NCBI GenBank assembly: GCA_977017575.1
Contig: CDRNVI010000083.1
Span: 186,001 to 250,000 of the forward strand
DNA: 64,000 bases
Origin: Paramoeba atlantica
Lineage: Eukaryota; Discosea
Direction: 5' to 3'
Shown: piece by piece, positions 19,751 through 28,616 of the stretch
Position numbering within the stretch: the stretch's first letter is position 1
Layout of the letters: every line of letters begins with the position of its first letter
Translations under genes and position numbers: made by a program
The notes under the pieces: generated by a model
Told to the model about the DNA's origin: nothing
The model's database searches: none
Seen by the model: only the letters and a program-made list of their open reading frames with translations

Positions 19751-19801
19751 GTCCGGGTTAATATTCCTTTACCCTCGTATTATTCCTACCAGGAATATTA
19801 A
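19751..19801 (+). repeat. End repeat with palindrome bordering the IS30 region (left)
   Basis: It begins GTCCGGGTTAATATTCCT and includes the hairpin TAATATTCCT-ACC-AGGAATATTA form. The reverse complement of the first 18 bases occurs at 23473-23490, so the two could be the termini of a compound element that carries the IS30 unit. A further match (CGTCCGGGTTAATAT) sits at about 52107. Confidence 0.55.
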
Positions 19802-20054
19802 GAGGGGTGACTCCTGCCCAGGCGCTCCTAGGCGCTCCCAGTAAACTTCTACGGAGATCCGACTTGGTGAAATGATGTTCGCAAAGAGGTCCGGAATCCT
19901 CAATGTCCCTTGGATGGAACATGCTGGGCTAACATGACAAAGAGTTAGAAAGGGAGACCGGCGTTGGGCTGTCGTCGGTGATGGGGCGTGTCGACTCCAG
20001 CCTTCCGAAGTAAGAAATTCCAGCTAGCTGCAGCCCGCCGGTTGGACAGTCTTA

Positions 20055-20440
20055 ACGTTAGGTGTATTGCGGTGGTTGTTTAACTACCATTGTACCATCG
20101 ATTATTGAAAAAAAAAGTGAACAAATTTTCCATCCCCACGTGGGGTTGACCCCCCCCCCCTGGTATCCGCCAGATGGGTCCGCCGAGTTCGGAATTTTGA
20201 CGAAAAAAAGTTGAAAAACATCCTAGGCGGGATCCTAGGCGCTCCCACCCAGAGTCATCCCTCTAAGCACAATGTATTATTAACGTGTATTACATACCGA
20301 AACCCTCGTTTAAGCTCTGCAAAATAACAATTCCCGTAACATGATTTCTGCATTTTCAGATTGAAACAAAAAAATATTAAGAAACTAAAGAAGAAAATTT
20401 TGACGAAAGATATCCTAGGCGCTCCCACCCAGAGTCACCC
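20055..20440. repeat. R1 fragment and repeated CTAGGCGCTCCC segments
   Basis: An R1 entry hairpin copy (20064-20130) is followed by a CCCACGTGGGGTTGACC segment. Two copies of a segment with CCTAGGCGCTCCCACCCAGA follow at about 20231 and 20412, each near a CTCTAAG that matches the region 19801-19850. No genes. Confidence 0.5.
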
Positions 20441-20469
20441 CTCTAAGTGTCCCAATGGTGCTTAATATT

Positions 20470-20835
20470 CCTATGTATGATATCATACGCTCGAGGCGCA
20501 GAGATACGTCTCTCTGTGTGACGGCCAATACCATCGACGCATGACCCGCATACGACGGGTGTCACACAGAGAGTGGAGTGCGAGGTAGGAGACGAGTCGC
20601 CCATCGGTCATGCTACAGCACGTATAGCCATGGTTCATGCTGCAACACAGTCAAGCCGTGGGTTCATGCTGTCAGATGGTCTATCGTGGATCATGATGCA
20701 TCATAGGGAGGTCCGTTACCGCCGCACTCGCTACAGCATGTAGGGAGAGAGGGGTGCAAGTTCGCATCCCCTATACACGCATAGAACGTGTCCTCCCGCT
20801 GTAGAACGCCCAGTGGCCCTCAAGGGAGGCCACCA
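20470..20835. ncRNA. Structured non-coding stretch, candidate RNA
   Basis: No coding frame, but much potential base pairing. CTCTCTGTGTGAC (20511-20523) pairs perfectly with GTCACACAGAGAG about 40 bp on and encloses ACCCG-CGGGT. GAGTGCG near 20576 pairs with CGCACTC near 20723. CTACAGC (near 20612 and 20731) pairs with GCTGTAG near 20798, and GGGGTGC with GCATCCCC forms a short arm. Four variants of GGTTCATGCTG recur every 27-29 bp between 20605 and 20700. It lies next to the IS30 element. Family and strand are unknown; it could equally be element DNA. Confidence 0.35.
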
Positions 20836-20922
20836 TGGCGCATAGCTCCCGGGAAGAGACAGACGCGAGAAGAAGAGAGCCGGGGAGGGAAGCCCGGATG
20901 TTCAACTCCAGTGCACCACCCC

Positions 20923-22311
20923 ATTGTCAACTCCAGCGCACCACTTTTTTCACCATAGTCGACCGTCATTCCTTTTTTCTGCGCCTCACCATAGTTGAAC
21001 ATCGTTCCTTTTTCCTTTCAACATAAAAACTTATCCAGAGTATTTAAAGAAAGTGTAATACAAGTGTAAGATCTGAGTAAGAAACTTTATTAGACAAGAA
21101 TTTCTTCACCTTTACAAAATGCTTAAATTTAATGTCATTAAATTTCCAATACTAGCAGACTAACTTTACAAGCTTTCTCACGTACCTTTGCTTACTTAGC
21201 TTCTTTTACTTACGCAGTTCATTCACAAAATCCATTGGAGAACGATAATTTAATAATTTCCGAGGACGAGTGTTCAATTCCAATGCTGTTTTGTTTAATT
21301 CACTTTGGTTCAAATTCTCAAAAGATTCGGTTTTCTGATGGAATTGTCGGATCAAACCGTTTGCATGTTCCACAGACCCTTTCTCCCACGAATGATATGG
21401 AGCGCAAAAGAAAGACTTGCATTTTAATTTTTTGTTTACTTCTTCATGGTGCCAGAATTCTGTTCCGTTGTCGTATGTGATTGTTTGAACCTTGTAATTC
21501 TTTAACCCGTCTACAATTTGTTTGCTTACCCCCTTCGCGTGCTTAGATTCCAACTTGCGAAGAACAAGGAAGCGACTCTTACGCTCGCACAGGGTAAGAA
21601 TATATCCGGTATGTCCTCGACCCTCGACCAAGTCTGCTTCCCAATCGCCGTAGCGCCGACGCTTATTAACAATTTCTGGTCGATTTTCAAGTGGCGTTCG
21701 GTTGGGAATCGCGCTGCGATCAGGTCTGGTGCGACGACGGTATGGCCTCTTTCGCCGGATCCGCAAATGGGTGTACAACTTGCCGCCTAAGGACGCGTTG
21801 CGACGAATATGGCGATATATGGTAGAAGTCGAGGCGGTACGACAGCTACGGATCGTATTTGCAATCTGTTCCGGGCTGTGCTTCTTTTGAAGTCGAGAGC
21901 TGACTTCCTCTTCCAAAAGGCCTTGTATCTTGTGAGGCTTGACCTTTTTACACGAGAGGCGTCTTTTCGAAATGCGCTGTGCCCTCGTCCCCTCATAGCG
22001 CTGACCCCTTCTTGCATTACGCGCCAACTCGCGACAAACAGTGCTGTGACTTTTGCCAATTATGCGAGCTATGCTTCGCCGACTCTCGCCAGATGTAAAG
22101 AGTGATTGAATACGATTACGATCGTAATGACTGAGTCTTGAATAACGGCGCATTTGTAGTGTAGATCCGAAGGATATTATAAAATAATTCTTCTTTAAAT
22201 AATTGATGGTGCATTGGAAATGAGAATACAGTTTTTAAGAAAAAGTGGTGCACTGGAAATGACAAGAAAATTATTTTTTGGGAAAAAAAGTGGTGCGTTG
22301 GTGTTGACAAT
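20923..22311 (-). mobile_element. IS30-family transposon with reiterated terminal repeats
   Basis: The left end ATTGTCAACTCCAGCGCACC and the right end GGTGCGTTGGTGTTGACAAT are inverted repeats. Each side has further diverged copies of the same box: left at about 20898 (GTTCAACTCCAGTGCACCAC), with shorter GTTGAAC/GTCGAC forms to 21010; right at about 22206 and 22240 (GTGGTGCACTGGAAATGA). Repeated binding boxes are usual at transposon ends. The element carries the transposase gene 21206-22153. GAGCCGGGGAGGG occurs outside both ends in the same orientation (20877 and 22336), a possible but unproven target duplication. Confidence 0.7.
21206..22153 (-). CDS. IS30-family transposase
   Basis: An intact 315-residue DDE transposase. 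Residues 4-45 form the IS30 helix-turn-helix (SHYDRNRIQSLFTSGESRR, then IIGKSHSTVCRELARN), and residues 90-118 a second helical DNA-binding part (KKHSPEQIANTIR). The rve-type catalytic core follows: D174 (DWEADLVEG), D228 (TYDNGTEF) and E262 (GSVEHANGLIRQF), with 33 residues between the last D and E as in IS30. IS30 members are chiefly bacterial, so finding one among eukaryotic genes with its own inverted repeats is unusual. The frame is open from end to end and looks recently active. Confidence 0.92.
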   Translation of the reverse strand: MRRYSRLSHYDRNRIQSLFTSGESRRSIARIIGKSHSTVCRELARNARRGQRYEGTRAQRISKRRLSCKKVKPHKIQGLLEEEVSSRLQKKHSPEQIANTIRSCRTASTSTIYRHIRRNASLGGKLYTHLRIRRKRPYRRRTRPDRSAIPNRTPLENRPEIVNKRRRYGDWEADLVEGRGHTGYILTLCERKSRFLVLRKLESKHAKGVSKQIVDGLKNYKVQTITYDNGTEFWHHEEVNKKLKCKSFFCAPYHSWEKGSVEHANGLIRQFHQKTESFENLNQSELNKTALELNTRPRKLLNYRSPMDFVNELRK

Positions 22312-22737
22312 CCGCCAAGTAAACTCACTCGAGGAGTGAGCCGGGGAGGGGTGAAGAGTCGGAAGTACGTCCCCTACTTCCACGACAAAGAGGGACAGTT
22401 TCGGCCTTAGTGCCGGCCGGCAACGGGCATAAAAATACAGTAAGAGTATACCCGTTGCCGGGGAAACAAAGATGAACTAAGGAAAAAGTACCAACAAGGT
22501 ACAGAAGCTGCATCTTTATCTTCTCCTCTCCCCGACAACTACCGTGTCTTTGCTTGAGATCCACACAACTCACCCCTCGAAAATCCCCTTTTTGTATGAT
22601 TCTTTCATCAAAATAGCAAGCCCCAAGCACACACAAGACCCAAACGAGCACAAGATCAAAGATCGCGCCCCGTCGCGGCGCGAAAGATGTTTTGGCCCTT
22701 TTCTGCTAATTTTCTAATATTCCTATACCTCGTTATA
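22312..22737. other. Non-coding stretch with an 11-bp hairpin
   Basis: No gene. CCGGCAACGGG (22417-22427) pairs with CCCGTTGCCGG (22451-22461) around a 23-base AT-rich loop. A copy of the AATATTCCTATACCTCG border repeat occurs at 22715-22733, where the next element is inserted. Confidence 0.5.
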
Positions 22738-23445
22738 CACCCCCGCCAAAAAGTATTGTAATTTATTAGTATCGACCAAATATTCGTGGTCGATACTAAT
22801 AAATACAATACTTTTTGTCGATTTCCACGAGTTGCTACTGGCTTCCAAAAAGTTGGACTTTATCATATGGGATCCTGCTATTTTCAAAATAGCACCAATT
22901 TCAGCCTTCCACCGTCGCTTGTAGTAGAGCCTGGGGTGCTCTTTTCTTTGATGCCATGCGCGGCGCCCGCCACTAAAGATGCACGTACGGCAGTTCCAGT
23001 TTCTCGAAGCTTTAGAAAAGCACTGAGTAAAAGTTCATTTTCAGATGGAGAAAGCATAGGGGCACGACCTCGATTTCCAACTTTATTTAATGAATCCAAG
23101 CCTTTGTAGAAACTTATTATTGAGGCAGAAACGTTGCGCTTGAATTTTTTCTCGAACGTAACCTTCACGTTGTCGCGGTTGAAGTTTCCACGGGTCTGCG
23201 CGAACAACCATTCGCGGTGATCATCACTCAGCTGCCCTCGAGATGAAGTTGCGTCTTGGATAAGCTCTGAAACGACGCTCTCCACGATCAAGTGGCCGCG
23301 TATATCAGAACTCATTATGTAAATTTCTGGAAAGTTCGAGAAAAAAATAAAATTCTGGTCAAAACTCAAAAAAATGGTCGATACTAATAAATACAATGAT
23401 TTTTGTGTCGGCCATTTTTGTGGACAGTACTTTTTGGCGGGGGTG
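22738..23445. mobile_element. Tc1/mariner-type element, internally deleted
   Basis: Ends are CACCCCCGCCAAAAAGTA and its inverse, flanked by TA on both sides. GGTCGATACTAATAAATACA, just inside the right end, is also found in both orientations at the left, forming a hairpin there. At 708 bp it is too short for a whole transposase and keeps only an N-terminal frame. It was inserted into the AATATTCC border repeat. Confidence 0.75.
22884..23315 (-). pseudogene. N-terminal transposase fragment in the deleted element
   Basis: About 143 residues from the Met at 23315 (MSSDIRGHLIVESVVSELIQ). It has helix-rich DNA-binding character and the basic segment NKVGNRGRAPMLSPSENELL, which resembles the linker between DNA-binding and catalytic parts in Tc1-like transposases. 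There is no catalytic domain. Family assignment depends on the TA-flanked terminal repeats of the surrounding element. Confidence 0.5.
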
Positions 23446-23462
23446 TATTCCTGTACCTTCTT

Positions 23463-23490
23463 AATATTCCTACCAGGAATATTAACCCGG
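23463..23490 (-). repeat. End repeat with palindrome bordering the IS30 region (right)
   Basis: AGGAATATTAACCCGGAC is the inverse of the start of the repeat at 19751, and the palindrome TAATATTCCTACCAGGAATA is shared. Together they bracket 3.7 kb holding the structured stretch, the IS30 unit and the deleted Tc1/mariner element. Confidence 0.55.
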
Positions 23491-23575
23491 ACAGTAGTTT
23501 AATTCGGTATACTTTACCTACATGCAATCATCCTAGCGGCCGAGCCAAATAACCTTCTCAAAAAATGTCAAAAAA

Positions 23576-23665
23576 ACCTACACGAACCTACACGGATTAC
23601 CACGAACCTACACGTACCTACACAGCTCGTCACGGACCAACACGAACTTACACAGACCTACTGCA
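23576..23665 (+). repeat. Decamer array, nine units
   Basis: Units of exactly 10 bp with the consensus ACCTACACGR (ACCTACACGA, ACCTACACGG, ATTACCACGA, ACCTACACGT, ACCTACACAG and so on). The period equals about one helical turn, so the same face of DNA is presented each time. A five-unit sister array is at 19207-19256 on the other side of the IS30 block. No frame. Confidence 0.8.
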
Positions 23666-24203
23666 CACTCTCCAATACAAAAAGAAATGAATCAAAATCA
23701 TTTAAGGTACAACTTTTCAGTTCCTGTCATCGAGCGGGTAAACGTGGGTAAAGCGGGTAAGTTCAGTAACTTGACTGAAGTGCAACGACTTTTAAAGTTA
23801 ATTTAAAAATATGTTACTGAATGGCATTCAGTAAGCCAAATACAGTAAGCCGAATAATTTTTCATAATGTGATAATGGACTACTCACTCAATCCTGTAAA
23901 AAAATTCCGAGCAAAAGTTACAAAGTGGTGCCCAACCGCGAAGCATTCCCAAACTGCTCATTCTGTTTCACATGCAAGTAAAGGAACACGCCTTGCCGTT
24001 TATTCGGTGAAGCATTCTTTATTTTCCTTTTACAGGCGTTTGTCTACACCTCTTTAAGAGTAGTCTGGTAAGAGTCTTACCACTGCTATCATTTTTACAA
24101 TTTTTGCACCATGCAAAAGTAAACGAGTTCACAAAGTGTCACTCGTAACCTTTCGTACATGAGCGAGGTAGGACAGAAAACAGCTATTCGTTAAACTCAC
24201 TAG
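23666..24203. other. 3' flank of NMT, nothing coding
   Basis: A 538-bp stretch with a GGGTAAACGTGGGTAAAGCG motif near 23737 (compare 17009) and no supported gene. Confidence 0.5.
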
Positions 24204-25583
24204 TTATAGCATCACAAGACCTATCCGAGATGGAGGCAGTTGAGGCAGATGCCAGTTAAAAAGATAGTATTGAAGGTATCCATCACCCATTCCGAACTTG
24301 AGGTCTTCAAAAACTCTCGCATTATCCATCATATCAAGTGCGTTATACACATCACAACGCTCCTTAGAGGCTCGTATCAAAGCTTCCTGAAAAAGCTCTT
24401 TTAAACTCACTGTGTTCGCGACGTGGTAGTACGAATACGCCACGCGAAGCTCCTCATGTTTGGCATTCCCCGTAATGGTGCTGGGCAGGACATAAAAGCT
24501 CATCAGATCCGTGACCCCCTCCCCCGGTACTTCCCGTACGTACGTGTGTAACACATTACCCACAGGAAGCAGCCAGTGCGCGACCTCCTCTTCTGAGAAG
24601 TGTGGCGTGAGAGCGTACTTTTTTAAGTCATTCTGCAGCACCCGTTGAACAGCGCTAACATCACCCGGGCGCATTACCCGGAGATACGACACTGTCCCCT
24701 GTGCGGGGAGAGCATAATGTCGCCGTGTCATCCCCAGCGGGTTCTTAAACCGTTTCATAAAAGCCTCTGGAATCTTCGAGAACCCCACCTCCAGGAGTTT
24801 CTCCGGGTGCAGCGGTCGGTGCCAGTACCGACACTTGGCCACAGGTACCGTCAGGGGGGTACCGCTGGTGAATACGGCATAGAAAATACCCCGGTGGTTC
24901 ACACGCCGCGTGATCTCTTTGATAAGAATTGGTGCCAGTCGTTTCTCACGTAGTTTGTGGTGAATACACAGAAAGTTAATCTCCACTACGGTGTGGATGC
25001 GGTCCCCGAGCCGTACCGTACACGGCACCGCGGTGATACTCGCGAGCAGGGTGCCATCGAAGACACGACGTACCCCGATGTGCCAGCTGGGGTCATACCG
25101 CGGCGGGGTCAGCGCCCAGCGTAGGAACGCGGTGGGGTACTGAAACCGAAACATCGCGTCGTCGTCCTCCACGTAGTGGTGGAGCAGCAGCTCGTGTAGC
25201 TCAGAGAGGTGGGTGGGGTTGTGTACGACATCGAGTGTGCACCAGTGGAGGGTGTTGGCGAGGGGGTAGGGATCCGCGCGTAGGGCTGCGGGGTCGACGG
25301 TTCGCATAGGACCTTCGTGGGGAACAGCCTCGCCTGCGCGTGTCACGGGTTGGGTGTCCCAAAACAAGTGAGGTCGGCTGGAGTTTGCGGATTCAGTTTC
25401 CATGTTGTGTTTCTCAATCTCTTTTTTCTGTCGAGCCCATATGGAGGTATAGGTAGGTTCATCGGGGTGGGAACCTGTGGTGAGAAATTTTGTTTCTGGC
25501 TCGCTTGTTGATTGTTTTACGGTAAGGGATTCTAGAGGCAGAATTACGTTGGTAACGTCTTGTTTTTTCTCAGGTACACTCAT
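24204..25583 (-). CDS. NMT: Glycylpeptide N-tetradecanoyltransferase (N-myristoyltransferase)
   Basis: A 459-residue cytosolic enzyme that transfers myristate from myristoyl-CoA to N-terminal glycine. Signatures seen: EINFLCIHHKLREKRLAPIL for the acyl-CoA site, FYAVFTSGTPLTVPVAKCRY, WHRPLHPEKLLEVGFS, and the C-terminal part FGMGDGYLQYYLFNW. The protein ends GLVML, so the carboxylate of a terminal leucine, which acts as the catalytic base in this family, is kept. The first about 90 residues are variable, as in other NMTs. The 5' half is more GC-rich than the 3' half. NMT is essential in trypanosomatids (known for the family). Confidence 0.96.
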   Translation of the reverse strand: MSVPEKKQDVTNVILPLESLTVKQSTSEPETKFLTTGSHPDEPTYTSIWARQKKEIEKHNMETESANSSRPHLFWDTQPVTRAGEAVPHEGPMRTVDPAALRADPYPLANTLHWCTLDVVHNPTHLSELHELLLHHYVEDDDAMFRFQYPTAFLRWALTPPRYDPSWHIGVRRVFDGTLLASITAVPCTVRLGDRIHTVVEINFLCIHHKLREKRLAPILIKEITRRVNHRGIFYAVFTSGTPLTVPVAKCRYWHRPLHPEKLLEVGFSKIPEAFMKRFKNPLGMTRRHYALPAQGTVSYLRVMRPGDVSAVQRVLQNDLKKYALTPHFSEEEVAHWLLPVGNVLHTYVREVPGEGVTDLMSFYVLPSTITGNAKHEELRVAYSYYHVANTVSLKELFQEALIRASKERCDVYNALDMMDNARVFEDLKFGMGDGYLQYYLFNWHLPQLPPSRIGLVML

Positions 25584-25984
25584 AGAACAAGGAAAAAGTC
25601 AGTGAAAAAATGAAACACTACAGGAGACTGTTGAGTATCTTGACTAATTTTTCTACAGGTTAGTATACGAAAAATTTAATACTGCCACTGATTCCTAAAA
25701 AGGCTAATTCACGTCGGCATGCGCCCACGCAAGAAACTTGTGTAAACAATTTTTACTGTATACTACTCGTACAATTACAAGTCCGTGTGATGAGTCAAGA
25801 ACTCAATATTACGATGACGGTCTTCGCGAAATACTAATGGTCCCTCATGTACAGAGGCAAGATACACCGACCAAAGATAAGCTAAATTCTGTCGCCAGAT
25901 TCTGTGCCGGGTGGTTCCCCAATACACAACATGTGAGCATATTACCACACACTCGTTAAACCACATGGCTCAGTAAAAGAAAAA
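25584..25984. other. Intergenic gap, nothing seen
   Basis: 401 bp between the MFS transporter and NMT. AT-rich; no gene, repeat or strong hairpin. Confidence 0.5.
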
Positions 25985-28348
25985 CTACGTTTTGACGACA
26001 AGGGTCATTTCCTCTTTCAGTGGCTGTGCCTCACGTGCTTTGGCCTGTCGTATCTTCAGCACAGTCAAGCGCCAGGCCACACCCCACGCCGCGGCACACA
26101 GCAGCAGAAAACACATAATAATAATCAGCGCGTTTCGGGTCTGCAGACGGTTCATACAGACACTCTCCTCACTGGCGTGGGAGGCTCGAATCCAGTGACA
26201 CCCATTGGCGACACACTCGGACTCGTTCTGGCCCAGGGCTCGGCACTGACGGTTGAACCGATCCGCAAGGGCTCCCGCTATCACGGGACTGGGGAAATCC
26301 CCCAGCAGGTGGATGAGAAACACTGAGAAGGACATGGCATACGTCCGTAGAGCGGGGCTCACAGCACTAAGCGTGGCAGCATTCACCGGAGCCGAGGTCC
26401 CGAAGATCAGCAACTCCCCAAGAAACATAAGGACAAAGAAAGCGTAGGGGTTCGTACACATCAACGCTCCCAAACCCAACGGAAAGGCCAACACAATAAG
26501 CACGACATCAATACGGTGACAGTTTCGCAGTCCGTAAAGTCCATTCGACCCCCCAAGCCAGTCCACGAGTTTCCCCCCCATTGCGGTCCCCACGAGCCCC
26601 GTGACGGCGGTGCATATCCCAAAGAACACGGAGGCGGACCACTCATCCAGCTGCAGCGGTCCCTCCTCGAGGTACGTGATCGTCCACACCGCAATCCCCC
26701 CAATCACAAAGGTAAACAGCGCGTACCCCAGCACGGTGAAGTTCCACACGGAGTTCGTCACCAGCGCGGTGATCGCCTCCCACGGGTGCAGCGGGGGGGC
26801 CACGAGCGAGACCGCGGTGACCGAATCCAGAGAAGAGGAAGCAGAAGAGGAAGAGGAGCCCATCCCCCCGTCCTCGTGATCCGTGAACTCGGCCTCCCCC
26901 CGCGGGGTCTGCGGGGAGATATCCAGTGAGGTGCGGGAGGACTGGGACTCCAGCAAGGGGTCGCGTGCGACAGGGTGCGGCCGGGGTCGTGTGCCCCAGG
27001 CGGGGGTGGGCTGTGGTGGATCGTGTCGCCGGGGTGTTGCATAGGGGGTGAGTGTGACCTCTTTATGGGAGGAAACCGCTCCTCGGGGGGAGATGGTACG
27101 GGTGGAGGGGGTGTGCTGCCCTTTTGTTGGGAGCTCGGGGAGCTCCAACTGTGGCACTTCCTCACACGAGGGTTCCGGCGACTCCTCAAAGGAATACCGC
27201 CAAGTCTCGTGATCCCCCGTCACGGGGGGACGCTCCACGGAAAACGCCTTACGCTGGGGGACTTGAGGGGAGCGCAGTGGGGTGTTCTCCGTCTCGGGGC
27301 GTGGGGTCGAGCGCACCCGCTCCCGTCGCCGTTCCCTACGTGCGGTGCGAAGTACCTCGAACTCCTCCTCCGCTTCCTGCTCCTTCTGCACCGCAATGTA
27401 GTCCATCGGCTCTCCCACGAGGTGGTGCACGAAATCGGGTTCCGCCACCACATGGGAGGTGACATGGTGACGCGCGGGGTTGTAGGACAGCGGCAGGAGA
27501 AAGACAAGAACGAGAATGGGAAGCATGGCGATACCCTCGGTGAGGAAAGCCAAGCGCCACCCCGTGAAGCTCCCCGCGGTGACTTGGCTAATGATACCTC
27601 CCATGGCCATCCCGGCGGCCTGGCCTACGGCGAGCATAGAAAAGTAGAGCCCAATCCAGAGCGTTCGGGAGGATTTCGGGGCCATGTCGTCGATGATGGT
27701 ACACGCAAAGCCCGCATAGGCCGCCTCACCGATCCCAACCAGACCCCGGGCCACCGCGAGTCCGGAGAAGGTGGTGACCATGGCACAAGACATGGCAGCC
27801 ATGGTCCATATCAATAACCCAAGGGATACGATCCGGGTGGGTCGCATCCACCGTTCCCCCATTGCGAAGATGGGGCACATAGCCATATACCCCGCCATGA
27901 AGATACTCACTAGACTCCCTCCCTGGACACTGCTGAGAATGCCGTACCGGGCGATGTAGTGATCTGTTTTAATGTGAGGCAGAGCGGCGGCCAGTACCCC
28001 GCGGTCATAATAGGTAAGAAAATTCATTGTCATAAAAAGCCCCAAGACGAATCGGGGGGTGTACAATCGTGTCCGAAAAGATTGTATCCTCTGTTTTGTC
28101 TTTTCGCTTACCCAAGCGCCAGTTGTCCGAGCGCACTGCTCTTGGTATTGTTTTAGCATGTTTCCCATCTTGCAACGGAACTTGCGATGAAAAGACGTAG
28201 ATTTTCGAGTACTGGTAGGACTGCGGGTACTTGTCCGGCCTGTCGGACTACTATCGTGCGACACTAGCACAAAAGTCGAATAATTTCGAGTGTGATCACC
28301 CTCGAAGACACTACTGGGTTTATGCAGCGTGGAAGACTCCGAATTCAT
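25985..28348 (-). CDS. Major facilitator superfamily transporter, Spinster-like
   Basis: A 787-residue membrane protein with an N-terminal cytosolic tail of about 90 residues, six membrane helices, a very long central loop and six more helices. MNFLTYYDRGVLAAALP in helix 1 is the Spinster-type signature (N-x-x-x-Y-x-D-R). GLVGIGEAAYAGFACTIIDD and MAPKSSRTLWIGLYFS match the same group. The loop between helices 6 and 7 (about residues 300-530) is rich in Ser, Pro, Arg and Glu and looks disordered, far longer than in animal Spinster proteins. Spinster proteins move lysosphingolipids or related lipids; the substrate here is not known. Confidence 0.88.
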   Translation of the reverse strand: MNSESSTLHKPSSVFEGDHTRNYSTFVLVSHDSSPTGRTSTRSPTSTRKSTSFHRKFRCKMGNMLKQYQEQCARTTGAWVSEKTKQRIQSFRTRLYTPRFVLGLFMTMNFLTYYDRGVLAAALPHIKTDHYIARYGILSSVQGGSLVSIFMAGYMAMCPIFAMGERWMRPTRIVSLGLLIWTMAAMSCAMVTTFSGLAVARGLVGIGEAAYAGFACTIIDDMAPKSSRTLWIGLYFSMLAVGQAAGMAMGGIISQVTAGSFTGWRLAFLTEGIAMLPILVLVFLLPLSYNPARHHVTSHVVAEPDFVHHLVGEPMDYIAVQKEQEAEEEFEVLRTARRERRRERVRSTPRPETENTPLRSPQVPQRKAFSVERPPVTGDHETWRYSFEESPEPSCEEVPQLELPELPTKGQHTPSTRTISPRGAVSSHKEVTLTPYATPRRHDPPQPTPAWGTRPRPHPVARDPLLESQSSRTSLDISPQTPRGEAEFTDHEDGGMGSSSSSASSSLDSVTAVSLVAPPLHPWEAITALVTNSVWNFTVLGYALFTFVIGGIAVWTITYLEEGPLQLDEWSASVFFGICTAVTGLVGTAMGGKLVDWLGGSNGLYGLRNCHRIDVVLIVLAFPLGLGALMCTNPYAFFVLMFLGELLIFGTSAPVNAATLSAVSPALRTYAMSFSVFLIHLLGDFPSPVIAGALADRFNRQCRALGQNESECVANGCHWIRASHASEESVCMNRLQTRNALIIIMCFLLLCAAAWGVAWRLTVLKIRQAKAREAQPLKEEMTLVVKT

Positions 28349-28616
28349 AGTACAGCACGAAAACTATTGACCACTTAAAAAATAAGAAATGCAGAAAATA
28401 TGGTGTACAAGAAATTAATGCAGTGATAATAAATATATCGAAAATAAAATAAGAGTGTATTAAGAAATGTCGATATCGTATCCTATCAAGTATTCGTGTT
28501 TTTCAAAGAGTTTCAAAAAAAAATGCAAGTTGTGAGCTTCAACTAAATAAGAAGTTTTGGAGGGTTATCGTGGAAGCATATGACTGGTTTCATTCGAGCA
28601 CTTATCAATAGAAAAT

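Noticed and set aside
20750-20775. tRNA T-arm-like GGGGTGCAAGTTCGCATCCC
   Set aside because: The stem has a bulge and a 6-base loop, and no other tRNA arms can be drawn.
26975-27817. 280-residue plus-strand frame
   Set aside because: Antisense shadow of the GC-rich transporter gene; composition is Gly/Arg/His-rich as expected for an antisense frame.
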